From an uncultured Francisellaceae bacterium (GTDB lineage: Bacteria > Pseudomonadota > Gammaproteobacteria > Francisellales > CACEW01), in the NCBI GenBank assembly GCA_905612315.1, contig CAJQSL010000026.1:1-46340 (forward strand): a stretch of 46,340 nucleotides of DNA, in the 5' to 3' direction. Position 1 is the stretch's first letter, and each line of letters begins with the position of its first letter. Position numbers and translations under genes: made by a program. Under the pieces are notes generated by a model that made no database searches, had not been told where the DNA came from, and worked only from the letters and a program-made list of their open reading frames with translations. Positions 1-8,400 of the stretch are shown here, piece after piece.

Positions 1-204
1 TTCAACAATATAAATATCTCCAAATAATAGATATTTTTTAAGTCTCCACCAAAAAGATGTGTGTGCACTGCAAATTTGAGACTTCCCCCACAACGGGGTG
101 GTAAGACGCGCATATTTTTAGTTATATTTTTTATAGAATAAATAGCCAATATTATTTGAGAATTTTTTTGAACAGCTATAATTTTAGATATTTATTTAGG
201 CGCT

Positions 205-503
205 CTAAGAATGAAAAATAAGAAAATCATCTATAAATCTTTCTTGGTCAAAATTTGCAAACCAAGGATATTTAGGAGCAGCATTCTTATCCTCAATTAC
301 GCCATCGCTTTGCTTATCAGCACCACTTACAAAATCCACATCTCGAACATCAAATAAATTATCAGTTGATGCACACACAACACTCACATCTTCTAATAAA
401 TGTGAATACTCTTTAGAGACAGCCAAATAAGCTTTTTCTTCTCCTTGATAAAAAGCTGCGGCAATTTTGCCAGAGATTCCTTTTCCTTTTATATTTGTTA
501 AAA
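205..503 (-). pseudogene. Truncated duplicate of the orphan gene at 2106-2588
   Basis: The minus-strand reading frame encodes about 100 residues that align with the C-terminal two thirds of the protein at 2106-2588, ending in FDQERFIDDFLIFHS versus FDQERFIDDLLLFHS. DNA similarity is high over about 280 bp. Upstream of about position 503 the frame meets a TAG, and the N-terminal part of the parent is absent. A TTG at 426 could start a 73-residue peptide, but no ribosome binding site supports it. The simplest reading is a dead partial copy made by duplication. The family itself is unknown to me. Confidence 0.75.
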
Positions 504-898
504 ACTTTCTCTAACCACGAGCTTATTAAAATCTTTAAATTAGGATAAATACTGACGTAAAACAAAATAGCTATATTAAGTGTTGTCTTTGCGTAAGGTT
601 GGTGCTTTGCCGGCAGTTCCGGGTGGGTTGCATAGTAAAAACCCCTTTGGGCCACCCGCTAGATGGTCGGTCCAGTTAATTAGTTCCCACTATTTTAAAA
701 AAAACTCTTTTCTTAATAAAACCTTAATATTTAATGCATATAATGTCACATGTTAAACTTAAGTTATTTTAAACTAAACATCTTATGACTTAGGTGGGAG
801 AAAGGTGCGGTTGATAGCTTTATTAACGCACTATTGGAAAGTAACATAGGTTCTGGAAACGAACTGGAACACTAAATTAAACCAAAGGAGATATTGTG
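504..898. other. Gene-free stretch before the 899 orphan gene
   Basis: I see no convincing coding region here. A minus-strand frame through 413-655 is open but only reads the duplicated sequence out of frame. Positions 600-660 are locally GC-rich, with GGGTGG and CCACCC arms about 25 nt apart, possibly a hairpin. The right half holds the promoter at 712-744 and an untranslated leader of about 150 nt ending in AAGGAG at 885-890. Confidence 0.5.
712..744 (+). promoter_or_regulatory. PmrA-like box promoter of the 899 gene
   Basis: CTTAATAAA (712-720), AC, CTTAATATT (723-731) form a tandem repeat with an 11-nt period. It closely matches the Legionella PmrA consensus cTTAATatT-N2-cTTAATatT. Seven nt later comes TATAAT (739-744), so the box takes the place of a -35 element. 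The same arrangement recurs at 3384-3416 and on the minus strand at 28525-28557. Confidence 0.7.
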
Positions 899-1573
899 AT
901 GTCTAACCCAGTATATTTTATCGAAAAGAATTTAGGCTTGAAGCTGGTGCAGTTGCATCCGGGTGATCGGAACCCTGATCGAGCACGATGGTGGTATTTG
1001 AGATCCCAAAGCGGGCTAGTGTTGAGGGAAAAAGAGCGAAGTGCGAAGTTACGCGCAGGAGACCTCGAAACCGAGGTCGGACCGCAGGGTAATGTTATTA
1101 GTATGCACGTCAAACGCGGCGTCAAATGGTGTAAAGGGTCCGAAGCATGGGTAACGGCCCCCGGACAGTTCGTATTATCGTTGAGGTTCCCATACCGGAA
1201 AACCGAGGAAGAGCATAAGCTTGCGTGTGATGTATGGGACGAGGCCCCCCCATGGAATGATGCGACTCGGAGTCATTGTTTCCCTCACTGCGGTGATGGT
1301 AGGCTTATGTTGATGTTGTCGGAGATCAAAAATATTGAGGCGGGTATTCTTCGTTATAACGCGGACCAACCCATCCCCGGCTTGGTCCTTGCCCCCGCAG
1401 CGGCACCACCTAGGACGCGAATCGTATGGGGTACTGTGAGTGTGTTGGGATACAGCCATGATGTGGCCCAGGTACGCAGGCGCCGGCATGGCGCGTCGAC
1501 AAACTTGTGTGGTGGCGCCGAAGATGCGGCGTTGGTTGCCAGTGGTGCCACCACTGACCCCGGCACACTCTGA
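899..1573 (+). CDS. Orphan GC-rich protein, candidate secreted effector
   Basis: I do not recognise this 224-residue protein. The start is ATG 899, preceded by AAGGAG (885-890) at 8 nt; a GTG at 896 is also in frame. The gene is visibly richer in G+C than the AT-rich backbone, and its codons (GCG, CGG, CCC) differ from its neighbours', which suggests recent acquisition. No signal peptide or membrane segment is seen. The N-terminus begins MSNPVYFIEKNLG, then a basic, Trp-containing region. The final 45 residues are Arg/Ala-rich and look less protein-like, while another frame stays open to a stop at 1685, exactly where the GC-rich block ends, so a frameshift near 1440-1500 is possible. The effector idea rests only on the PmrA-like promoter. 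Confidence 0.6.
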   Translation: MSNPVYFIEKNLGLKLVQLHPGDRNPDRARWWYLRSQSGLVLREKERSAKLRAGDLETEVGPQGNVISMHVKRGVKWCKGSEAWVTAPGQFVLSLRFPYRKTEEEHKLACDVWDEAPPWNDATRSHCFPHCGDGRLMLMLSEIKNIEAGILRYNADQPIPGLVLAPAAAPPRTRIVWGTVSVLGYSHDVAQVRRRRHGASTNLCGGAEDAALVASGATTDPGTL

Positions 1574-1685
1574 CGCATGTCTGTGGGATGTTAGGCAGAA
1601 TGCCTCGGGACGCGGTCTTGCGGAGTGGTCTGACCTTAGGGGTTCACTATATAAAAACATACCCGCGCTCGAACCACCTAAGTAG
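1574..1685 (+). other. Possible out-of-frame 3' end of the 899 gene
   Basis: GC-rich sequence continues past the stop at 1573, and the frame open from 1440 runs to TAG 1683-1685. The peptide in this frame ends SLYKNIPALEPPK and looks more like an ordinary protein end than the annotated C-terminus. Base composition drops sharply just after 1685. This suggests the gene once extended to here, but it is not proof. Confidence 0.35.
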
Positions 1686-2105
1686 AAGGAGTGCGGTTTT
1701 CTTGTATATACAAGCTTAAAAACACCGAATAAAAATTAACTAAATCTAAATTCGGCTTGCTCATAAAGCCGTTTTTGTTTGTGCTTGTACCTTTAAAGTT
1801 TAGATGAATTTTTATAATAATTAAAAAAAATATTCTTTTAAACAAGAAATAATTGCAGTTTGGATGCCCCCATCCCAGCGCTACTGTGCACTCACATCTT
1901 TGAATAAATAAAAAAATACCACTTAGTCGTGGCGAGGAGGCTGCAAGCCGACGCGGCAATCTCCTGCCCAACTGCAACTAGGGTAATAATATCAGTTACA
2001 GGTTGGAGATTGCCACGTCGGCTTGCAGCCTCCTCGCAACGACAGCGTGGGGGTTTTATCTTTATTAATAACTTCCTTAAGTTGACGGCTATACCCCAAA
2101 GGGCT
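1686..2105. other. Gene-free, repeat-bearing stretch
   Basis: No gene is supported. The left part is AT-rich. At 1862-1878 lies a fragment of the GATGCCCCCATCC palindromic repeat that is complete at 33262-33314. The right part holds the large inverted repeat 1926-2043. The small open frames here read through repeats and look accidental. Confidence 0.55.
1926..2043. repeat. 39-bp inverted repeat with a 40-nt loop
   Basis: Arms 1926-1964 and 2005-2043 are complementary at 37 of 39 positions and contain GCGAGGAGGCTGCAAGCC. The motif belongs to the GTCGTTGCGAG..GCAATCTC type of dispersed chromosomal palindrome. A partial relative lies at 18191-18225. It could form a long RNA hairpin or a cruciform. 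Confidence 0.85.
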
Positions 2106-2588
2106 CTAAGAATGAAAAAGAAGAAGATCATCTATAAATCTTTCTTGGTCAAAATTTGCAAACAAAGTAGATTTAGGAGCGGCACCCTTACCCTCAAACG
2201 CCCTATCACCTTGTTTATCAGCACCACTAACAAAATCCACATCTCGAACATCAAATAAATCATCAGTTGATGCACACACAACACTCACATCTTCTAATAA
2301 ATGTGAATGCTCTTTTGAGACAGCCAAATAAGCTTTTTCTTCTCCTTGATAAAAAGCTGCCGCAATTTTTCCAGAAAAACCCTCTAACTCAATATCTGAA
2401 CCTAATTTTGATTTACCAGAATCATCATAAAACTTATATGCTACAGCTTTATCTTCTTGCTCAGGAAAATATTTCTCATTTAAATTATTTACAATAGACC
2501 TAGTTGCCCTTTGCCCCGGCTCGCCAACAGATTTTTCTTTGTAAATTTCTGATACTTTATGCAAATATTTTCCTAAAGTTAAGATCAC
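2106..2588 (-). CDS. Orphan 160-residue protein, parent of the 205-503 fragment
   Basis: The family is unrecognised. The start is GTG 2588 with a modest AAGG about 8 nt upstream. The protein is soluble and charged, with no signal peptide or membrane segment; it begins MILTLGKYLHKVSEIYKEKS and has a highly acidic C-terminal half. Its C-terminal two thirds are duplicated as a decayed copy at 205-503. It lies 37 nt downstream of the cysteine-rich gene on the same strand, so the two are probably co-transcribed. The surroundings (orphans, PmrA-like promoters, repeats) make an effector role conceivable, but nothing in the sequence shows a function. Confidence 0.65.
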   Translation of the reverse strand: MILTLGKYLHKVSEIYKEKSVGEPGQRATRSIVNNLNEKYFPEQEDKAVAYKFYDDSGKSKLGSDIELEGFSGKIAAAFYQGEEKAYLAVSKEHSHLLEDVSVVCASTDDLFDVRDVDFVSGADKQGDRAFEGKGAAPKSTLFANFDQERFIDDLLLFHS

Positions 2589-2601
2589 TGTGCGCGCCTT
2601 A

Positions 2602-2631
2602 TTTTAATAATTAAACTTTTAATAATTAAAC
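2602..2631. repeat. 15-bp tandem duplication between two orphan genes
   Basis: The unit TTTTAATAATTAAAC occurs twice in a row (2602-2616, 2617-2631). It spans the stop codon of the upstream minus-strand gene and the gap to the next gene. Confidence 0.8.
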
Positions 2632-3222
2632 TTCAACTGGAACTACTTTCTCATAGTTTTTATCCGAAGATGAATCATCACAACAACAGCAATTCATCCA
2701 TTTATCAAAAAAACTTGTAACACAATTGTCAAAGCTTGAGCACAAACTATCCATACAATTACTTATGCCAGCACAACACTTAAAACCAATATCTTCAGCT
2801 TCCCCTAAATCAGATCCAGAATCATAATTTAGATCAGATGCAACTAATAAGGACTGAGGAGATTTAATCCTACCATCAACAGTATTCATACATCTAAGAT
2901 CTGGATCATAATAAATTCCATTTACAGTATCATCAGATACTTGTACCTTATCCAAACTAGAATCACTGTTAGATAAATCAACTGCTCCATAATTAACACT
3001 TCCAGCTGTATCAACTTGACTCTCAGCCTGCAAGATATCGCCAATAAAATCATATTCCTCAGGAATCGGGCTCAAACTTGAACCTGAACCTGAACCTGAA
3101 TTTGATAATAAATCCCAAGAATTTTGCGACGCATCAGAGACACTATCTGGGGAACCGCCATCCACCTGACTACTTGCTTGCTTTTGCTCTTCACCAAAAA
3201 TAGATGACCAAAAACCTGACAT
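2626..3222 (-). CDS. Orphan Ser/Asp-rich protein with a cysteine cluster
   Basis: The family is unrecognised. ATG 3222 is preferred because GGAG (3229-3232) lies 6 nt upstream; a TTG at 3234 would overlap that site. The first half is low-complexity and rich in Ser, Asp and Gly, including a GSGSGSSLS run. The C-terminal quarter is unusually rich in cysteine, with pairs and spaced Cys ending in NCCCCDDSSSD. No signal peptide is seen, so disulfide export is not obvious. Possibilities are metal binding or lipidation of clustered Cys by host enzymes if the protein is translocated; both are inference. It is the first gene of a likely two-gene unit with 2106-2588. Confidence 0.6.
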   Translation of the reverse strand: MSGFWSSIFGEEQKQASSQVDGGSPDSVSDASQNSWDLLSNSGSGSGSSLSPIPEEYDFIGDILQAESQVDTAGSVNYGAVDLSNSDSSLDKVQVSDDTVNGIYYDPDLRCMNTVDGRIKSPQSLLVASDLNYDSGSDLGEAEDIGFKCCAGISNCMDSLCSSFDNCVTSFFDKWMNCCCCDDSSSDKNYEKVVPVEV

Positions 3223-3383
3223 AAAATACTCCAAAATATTTATTATTTTTATTATTAAGATTATCAGTATAGGTAAAGCATTTTAATTTATCTATTTTTA
3301 CAAACAGATAATAGCTTATTAATTAATACCAAAACCTAGGCTGATGCAAATAAGTAACAATTTCTTTGCAATAAATGCTTTTT

Positions 3384-3416
3384 CTTAATAAAGCCTTAAT
3401 ATTTGCACAGCATTAT
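3384..3416 (+). promoter_or_regulatory. PmrA-like box promoter of the 3519 gene
   Basis: CTTAATAAA (3384-3392), GC, CTTAATATT (3395-3403), then 7 nt and CATTAT (3411-3416) as the -10. The two half-sites are identical to those at 712-731. The leader to the start codon is about 100 nt. Confidence 0.7.
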
Positions 3417-3484
3417 CACACCAACTTATGCAACGTTTTTATTTTATATGTTTGATCAAAAGATTAGATATTATATTTTGAAAA

Positions 3485-3526
3485 GTTTTAATTTAAATTA
3501 TTTTAAAGAGAATATATAATGAGCAA
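3485..3526 (+). repeat. Leader and start region duplicated at 3879-3920
   Basis: About 42 nt covering TTTTAATTTAAATTATTTTAA, the ribosome binding site and the first codons ATGAGCAATA recur almost unchanged at 3879-3920. A shorter relative (AAGTTATTTTAAAC) lies in the leader of the 899 gene, near 760-775. This points to reuse of an expression leader in front of unrelated coding sequences. Confidence 0.75.
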
Positions 3527-3875
3527 TACCCAAAAAGCAGAGCAGATAAAAACGCTAAAGACCCAGTTGGGCCTTATAATAAAGGCTTTAGATATGCCTG
3601 ACGATACCCCCGTATTGGAGGTTAAAGCGTCCCATGGCACCGCAGATGAGATCCCCCCAGAAGTGAAAGATAAATTGGAACATATGAAACCGCTGGCCGT
3701 GTTTTGGAGAGCCAACGCCCCAGAGCGAAGTAGGCCAGCGCCAGCGCCAGCAACCAGCATTATGACGAGGTTATTTGGGACCCAAGGGCCAGAGAGCAGA
3801 GAGCCAGAGAACGGATCAGCCGACCAGATGATAGGTTGCGATATATTAGGTTGCGATATATATTGCGCCCTATGA
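3519..3875 (+). CDS. Orphan 118-residue protein, PmrA-like promoter
   Basis: The family is unrecognised. ATG 3519 follows AAAGAG at about 8 nt. The protein starts MSNTQKAEQIKTLKTQLG with a short amphipathic stretch, then a Pro/Ala/Arg-rich segment (residues about 68-80) and a C-terminus with a near-repeat, IGCDILGCDIYCAL, encoded by a 15-nt direct repeat TAGGTTGCGATATAT. Base composition is richer in GC than the neighbours. No export signal or membrane span is seen. It lies 37 nt upstream of the 3913 gene and probably shares its transcript. Confidence 0.55.
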   Translation: MSNTQKAEQIKTLKTQLGLIIKALDMPDDTPVLEVKASHGTADEIPPEVKDKLEHMKPLAVFWRANAPERSRPAPAPATSIMTRLFGTQGPESREPENGSADQMIGCDILGCDIYCAL

Positions 3876-3878
3876 CTA

Positions 3879-3920
3879 TTTTTAATTTAAATTATTTTAA
3901 GGAGTAAATATAATGAGCAA
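3879..3920 (+). repeat. Second copy of the duplicated leader
   Basis: Near-identical to 3485-3526, but with a stronger ribosome binding site (AAGGAG rather than AAAGAG). It places the same MSN- start in front of the 3913 gene. Confidence 0.75.
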
Positions 3921-4095
3921 TAGTAATCAAGAAAGTGCAGCGAAAAAAATAGATGATCTTATGCGGCAAGGAAATAATGCCAAAAAAGTAAGTGATGGAT
4001 CAATATCACCCTTAATGCTGCTATTACTCAGAGATGAAGAAGAAGAAAGAAAAAAAGAAAATAGTCAAATGCAAGGCCCGTCAAATTTCCGATAA
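3913..4095 (+). CDS. Orphan 60-residue protein
   Basis: The family is unrecognised. ATG 3913 follows AAGGAG (3899-3904). The protein is small, charged and probably helical: it begins MSNSNQESAAKKIDDLMRQG and has a Leu run followed by an acidic/basic DEEEERKKE segment. It overlaps the convergent radA by 15 nt at the 3' end. Its leader duplicates that of the preceding gene, which supports real expression. Confidence 0.5.
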   Translation: MSNSNQESAAKKIDDLMRQGNNAKKVSDGSISPLMLLLLRDEEEERKKENSQMQGPSNFR

Positions 4096-5442
4096 AGCCT
4101 CACTAAGAGTTTTAACAGCAATTACATTTATTTCTTTATATTTATGTTTAGGCTTATTTTGATACGGAATGATTGCCGTTTTAAAGCCATGCTTAATAGC
4201 CTCTTTAATTCTACTTTGCCCATTTGGAACAGGACGTATTTCCCCAGATAAGCCAACCTCACCAAAAACAATTAAAGATTCTGGCAAAACTTTATTTCTA
4301 AAACTAGATGCCAGAGCTAATAACAATGCCAAATCAACACTAGTCTCAGAGACTTTAACCCCACCAACAACATTTATAAAAACATCTTGATCACAAAGTT
4401 GTACTCCCCCATGCCGATGCGCAATTGCTAAAAGCATTATTAATCTTTGTGGGTCACACCCTATGCAAACCCGTCTAGGCTGACCATATTGATTATCATC
4501 AACCAATGCTTGCAGCTCAATCAATAATGGCCTTGAACCTTCCCACGCAATTGTCACTACTGAGCCTGGTGCAATTTGCTCAGATCTAGATAAAAATATC
4601 GCCGATGGATTTTTAACTTCTTTCATACCGGTGTCTGTCATTGCAAACACCCCCAGCTCATTTACCGCACCAAACCTGTTTTTCATCGAACGCATCATCC
4701 TATATGGAGAATCACTTTGCCCTTCTAAATAAACCACGCCATCAACAATGTGCTCTAACACCCTTGGGCCGGCAACTTCACCGGATTTAGTAACATGCCC
4801 TACTAATAAAATAGTTGTATTAGTAGTTTTAGCAAATCTTGTTAGGGTAGCCGCACTTTCTTTTACTTGCGAAACTCCACCTGCAGCGGTGTTAAGTTCA
4901 GCTATATAAGCTGTTTGAATTGAGTCAACTACCATAATACTAGGTTTGATTCTTTGTGCATGATTTAAAATGGCGCCAACTTCTGTCTCATTTAAGATTT
5001 TCAGCTTATCTTTAGGAAGTTTCATCCGATCAGCTCTAAGAGCAATCTGCTGCACTGACTCCTCCCCTGTAATATATAAAGCTGTCTTTTTTTGACTCAA
5101 AGCACACATAACTTGTAATAAAATTGATGACTTACCAATCCCAGGCGATCCTCCTAATAAGATTACTGAACCTGGAACCATACCTCCACCTAAAACTCTA
5201 TCAAACTCAGAAAATGTACTAGAAAATCTTGGGATATCCTCAAGATTAACATCTGATAAAACCAAGACCTCACTACTACTGGCCCCGGCATAACTGGCAT
5301 TTTTAGTGTTTCTATTTTCCTTCTTACTAACTACACACTCAGTTAAACTATTCCATGCATGACACTCCGGGCACTTCCCCTGCCACTTGCTAACCTGCGA
5401 GCCACAATCAGAACATACATATGCTTGTTTAAGCTGAACCAT
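4081..5442 (-). CDS. radA: DNA repair protein RadA
   Basis: RadA (Sms) is a RecA-like DNA-dependent ATPase that helps branch migration and processing of recombination intermediates. The 453 residues match the family length. Seen in order: an N-terminal zinc finger CSDCG...CPECHAW (residues 10-30), Walker A GGSPGIGKSS near residue 96, Walker B VVDSIQ near 172, the RadA-specific KNRFG motif near 255, and a C-terminal Lon-like domain. It is the last gene of the minus-strand set and begins 12 nt after the dnaE stop, which suggests co-transcription of a replication gene with a repair gene. A TAGGGG lies upstream of ATG 5442. Confidence 0.97.
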   Translation of the reverse strand: MVQLKQAYVCSDCGSQVSKWQGKCPECHAWNSLTECVVSKKENRNTKNASYAGASSSEVLVLSDVNLEDIPRFSSTFSEFDRVLGGGMVPGSVILLGGSPGIGKSSILLQVMCALSQKKTALYITGEESVQQIALRADRMKLPKDKLKILNETEVGAILNHAQRIKPSIMVVDSIQTAYIAELNTAAGGVSQVKESAATLTRFAKTTNTTILLVGHVTKSGEVAGPRVLEHIVDGVVYLEGQSDSPYRMMRSMKNRFGAVNELGVFAMTDTGMKEVKNPSAIFLSRSEQIAPGSVVTIAWEGSRPLLIELQALVDDNQYGQPRRVCIGCDPQRLIMLLAIAHRHGGVQLCDQDVFINVVGGVKVSETSVDLALLLALASSFRNKVLPESLIVFGEVGLSGEIRPVPNGQSRIKEAIKHGFKTAIIPYQNKPKHKYKEINVIAVKTLSEALSEI

Positions 5443-5454
5443 TTTTATAAACCC

Positions 5455-8400
5455 CTAATATAAAACATCGACTGACCCTTCACCCAATAAAACCTTAAGA
5501 TCTGATAGCAACTCATCTTTAACTTGAATGCCTTTTGCATCTTTATTATCTAAATCAGGAACTAATTTTGCTCGTATACCATCATAATCATAAGTAAAAC
5601 CTAATCTTACATCCCCAGGTTCTGCTTTATTAACTAGCTCTTTTATTTTAGGAAGATACTCGCCTGCACTTTCATCTTTAAGGTGCAACCATAAATTTTT
5701 CATATTATATTTTCTATACTCTTCGATAACTTGAATTAATTGAACCCTAACTCGATTACGCTTTCGATGTGCATCCCAACTTAACTGTGCATCTATCACA
5801 ACAACACTATCAGCTTTTAATGGCTCAATAGGCATAGCATCATCAAATAACATAATCTCAGTTTGAGATTTGGCATCATCTAAAACTAATATATTAAACC
5901 AATTGCCTTTTTTGCTGCGCATCCTGCGAATAGACCCAATAACTCCACAAAACTTAATATTTATTGGCTTTCTACTGCTGATATCCTTACTAACTGCAGA
6001 TAGTGGCGCAAGTCGTAATTTTTTTACTTCTTTATTATAAACATCCATAAAGTGCCCGGACAAACACAAACCTAAAACTTCCTTCTCATAAGTTAACTTA
6101 TCTTTAAGACCCCAATTAACTACTTGTTTATTAGCTTTAGTTATATCTGGCTCTTGAATACTTCCTGTACTAGATGAGAATAAATCATTTTGTTTAGTCT
6201 TTACATTTGTACTTGATTGCTCTGAAAACTTAAGAGCATCGGCAATATTTTCAAAAATCTGTGCCCTTGATTCACCCAAACAATCTAAAGCCCCAGATTT
6301 TACAAAAGCTTCTAAAACCCTTTTATTAACTTTCCTTGTGTCCAGATTTTTACAAAAATCAGCAAGAGATTTAAATTTATTAATTTTCTTGCGAGCTTCA
6401 AAAAGGCACTCAAGAGCACTTTCGCCAACTCCTTTGATAGCGCCTAAACCAAATAATACTTCTAGCTTATTATTCGAGTTATTAACAACTTTAAATCTAT
6501 AATCACTGGTATGCACATTTGGTGGCAAAATACTAATACCCAAATCTTTGGCATCTTGCACAAAAGCAACCATTTTATCAGTATTATCCATATCAGAAGA
6601 TAAAACTGCCGCCATAAAGTATTCAGGGTAATGCGCTTTTAAATATGCAGTTTGGTATGCAACCATCGCATAAGCTGCCGAGTGCGATTTATTAAATCCA
6701 TAGCCTGAGAATTTATCTATCAAATCAAAAATATAATTTGCAGTTTTATCATCTATATTGTTTTTCGCAGCTCCTTCAACAAATACACTACGCTGTTTCG
6801 CCATCTCCTCTGGCTTTTTCTTACCCATGGCTCGACGTAATAAATCCGCCCCACCCAAGCTATAATTTGCCAAAACCTGAGCTAAGAGCATAACTTGCTC
6901 TTGATATAATATTATTCCATAAGTTGGCTTTAATAACTCAGCTGCCATCGGGTGCGGGTATTCAACCTTTGCCCGGCCATGTTTTCGGTCGATAAAATCA
7001 TCTACCATCCCAGATTGCAACGGACCTGGCCTAAATAATGCCACAAGAGCGATGATCTCTTCAAAGCAATCTGGCTGTAGTCTTTTGATAAGATCTTTCA
7101 TCCCTCGGGACTCTAACTGAAAAACAGCAGTAGTTTTACAAGCTTTTAATAATTTAAAAGATTTAGCATCATCAAGCGGAATATTATCAATATTAAACTT
7201 TTTAGTATCAGGCAATAATCCTTTGTTAATATTATCTACTGCCATTTTTATAATTGTTAAGTTTCTAAGGCCCAAAAAGTCAAACTTAACCAAACCAACA
7301 GCCTCGGCATCATCTTTATCGAATTGTGAGCTTAACGTGCCGCCCTCTTCACAATAAATTGGGGTAAAATCAGTAAGCTTAGTTGAGGCGATAATCACTC
7401 CACCTGCATGCTTGCCCGCATTACGAATTGTGCCTTCTAATTGCAAAGAGTAATCTATTAAATTTTTGATATCACTTTCTTGCTCATATCTTTGTTTTAA
7501 CTCAAGAGAATCTTCTAAGGCTTGGGTTAAGGTCATGCCTAAATCCATAGGAATAAGTTTTGCAATCCTATCTATCATTCCATATGGATGCCCCAATACT
7601 CTACCAACATCACGCACAACAGCTTTTGCCGCCATTGAACCAAAAGTTATAATCTGTGAAACCCTGTGTGATCCATATTTTTTGGAAACATATTCAATAA
7701 CTCGATCCCGCCCATCCATACAAAAATCGACATCGAAATCCGGCATACTTACCCGCTCTGGATTCAAAAAGCGCTCGAATAATAAATCATATGGAATCGG
7801 GTCAATATCAGTAATATTTAAAGAATAAGCCACAATTGAACCTGCCCCTGAACCACGCCCAGGCCCAACCGGAATATCATTATCTTTGGACCATGCTATA
7901 AAATCTGCAACAATTAAAAAATACCCAGGAAATCCCATCTGAATAATTACATCAAGTTCTTGTTTTAATCTGTCTTTATAAATATTTTCATCAGCATCTT
8001 TTATTTTAGCTAATCTTGCATCCAACCCTTTATTAGAAATATCAATTAAATAATCAGCTTCACTCATACCTTCAGGAACAGGAAAGTTCGGCAAACTTGG
8101 TTTCCATAAATCTAACTCCACATTACAGCGCATCGCAATTTTGCATGTATTATCTATTGCAGCTGGAATATCTTTAAAATCATCCTTAATTTCTTGAGCT
8201 GATTTTAAGCACTGATCTTTTAAATAAGAATTATTACGCTTAGGGTCATCAAGTGTTGTGCCCTCGCTCACGCAAACTCTTATCTCATGGGCATCAAAAT
8301 CTTTTTTATCTATAAATCTAACCGCACAAGTTGCAACGATTGGCAAATTATGATCTATAGCTAATTTTACGCTGTTATATAATATTTGATCCGAATCATT

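Noticed and set aside
413..655. Minus-strand 80-codon open frame
   Set aside because: It reads the duplicated pseudogene sequence out of frame and has no ribosome binding site.
877..1660. Minus-strand open frames across the GC-rich gene
   Set aside because: GC-rich sequence leaves antisense frames open by chance; the plus-strand frame has AAGGAG and a promoter.
899..4095. Insertion sequence or prophage as carrier of the accessory region
   Set aside because: No transposase, integrase or phage structural gene is present, and no attachment site was found.
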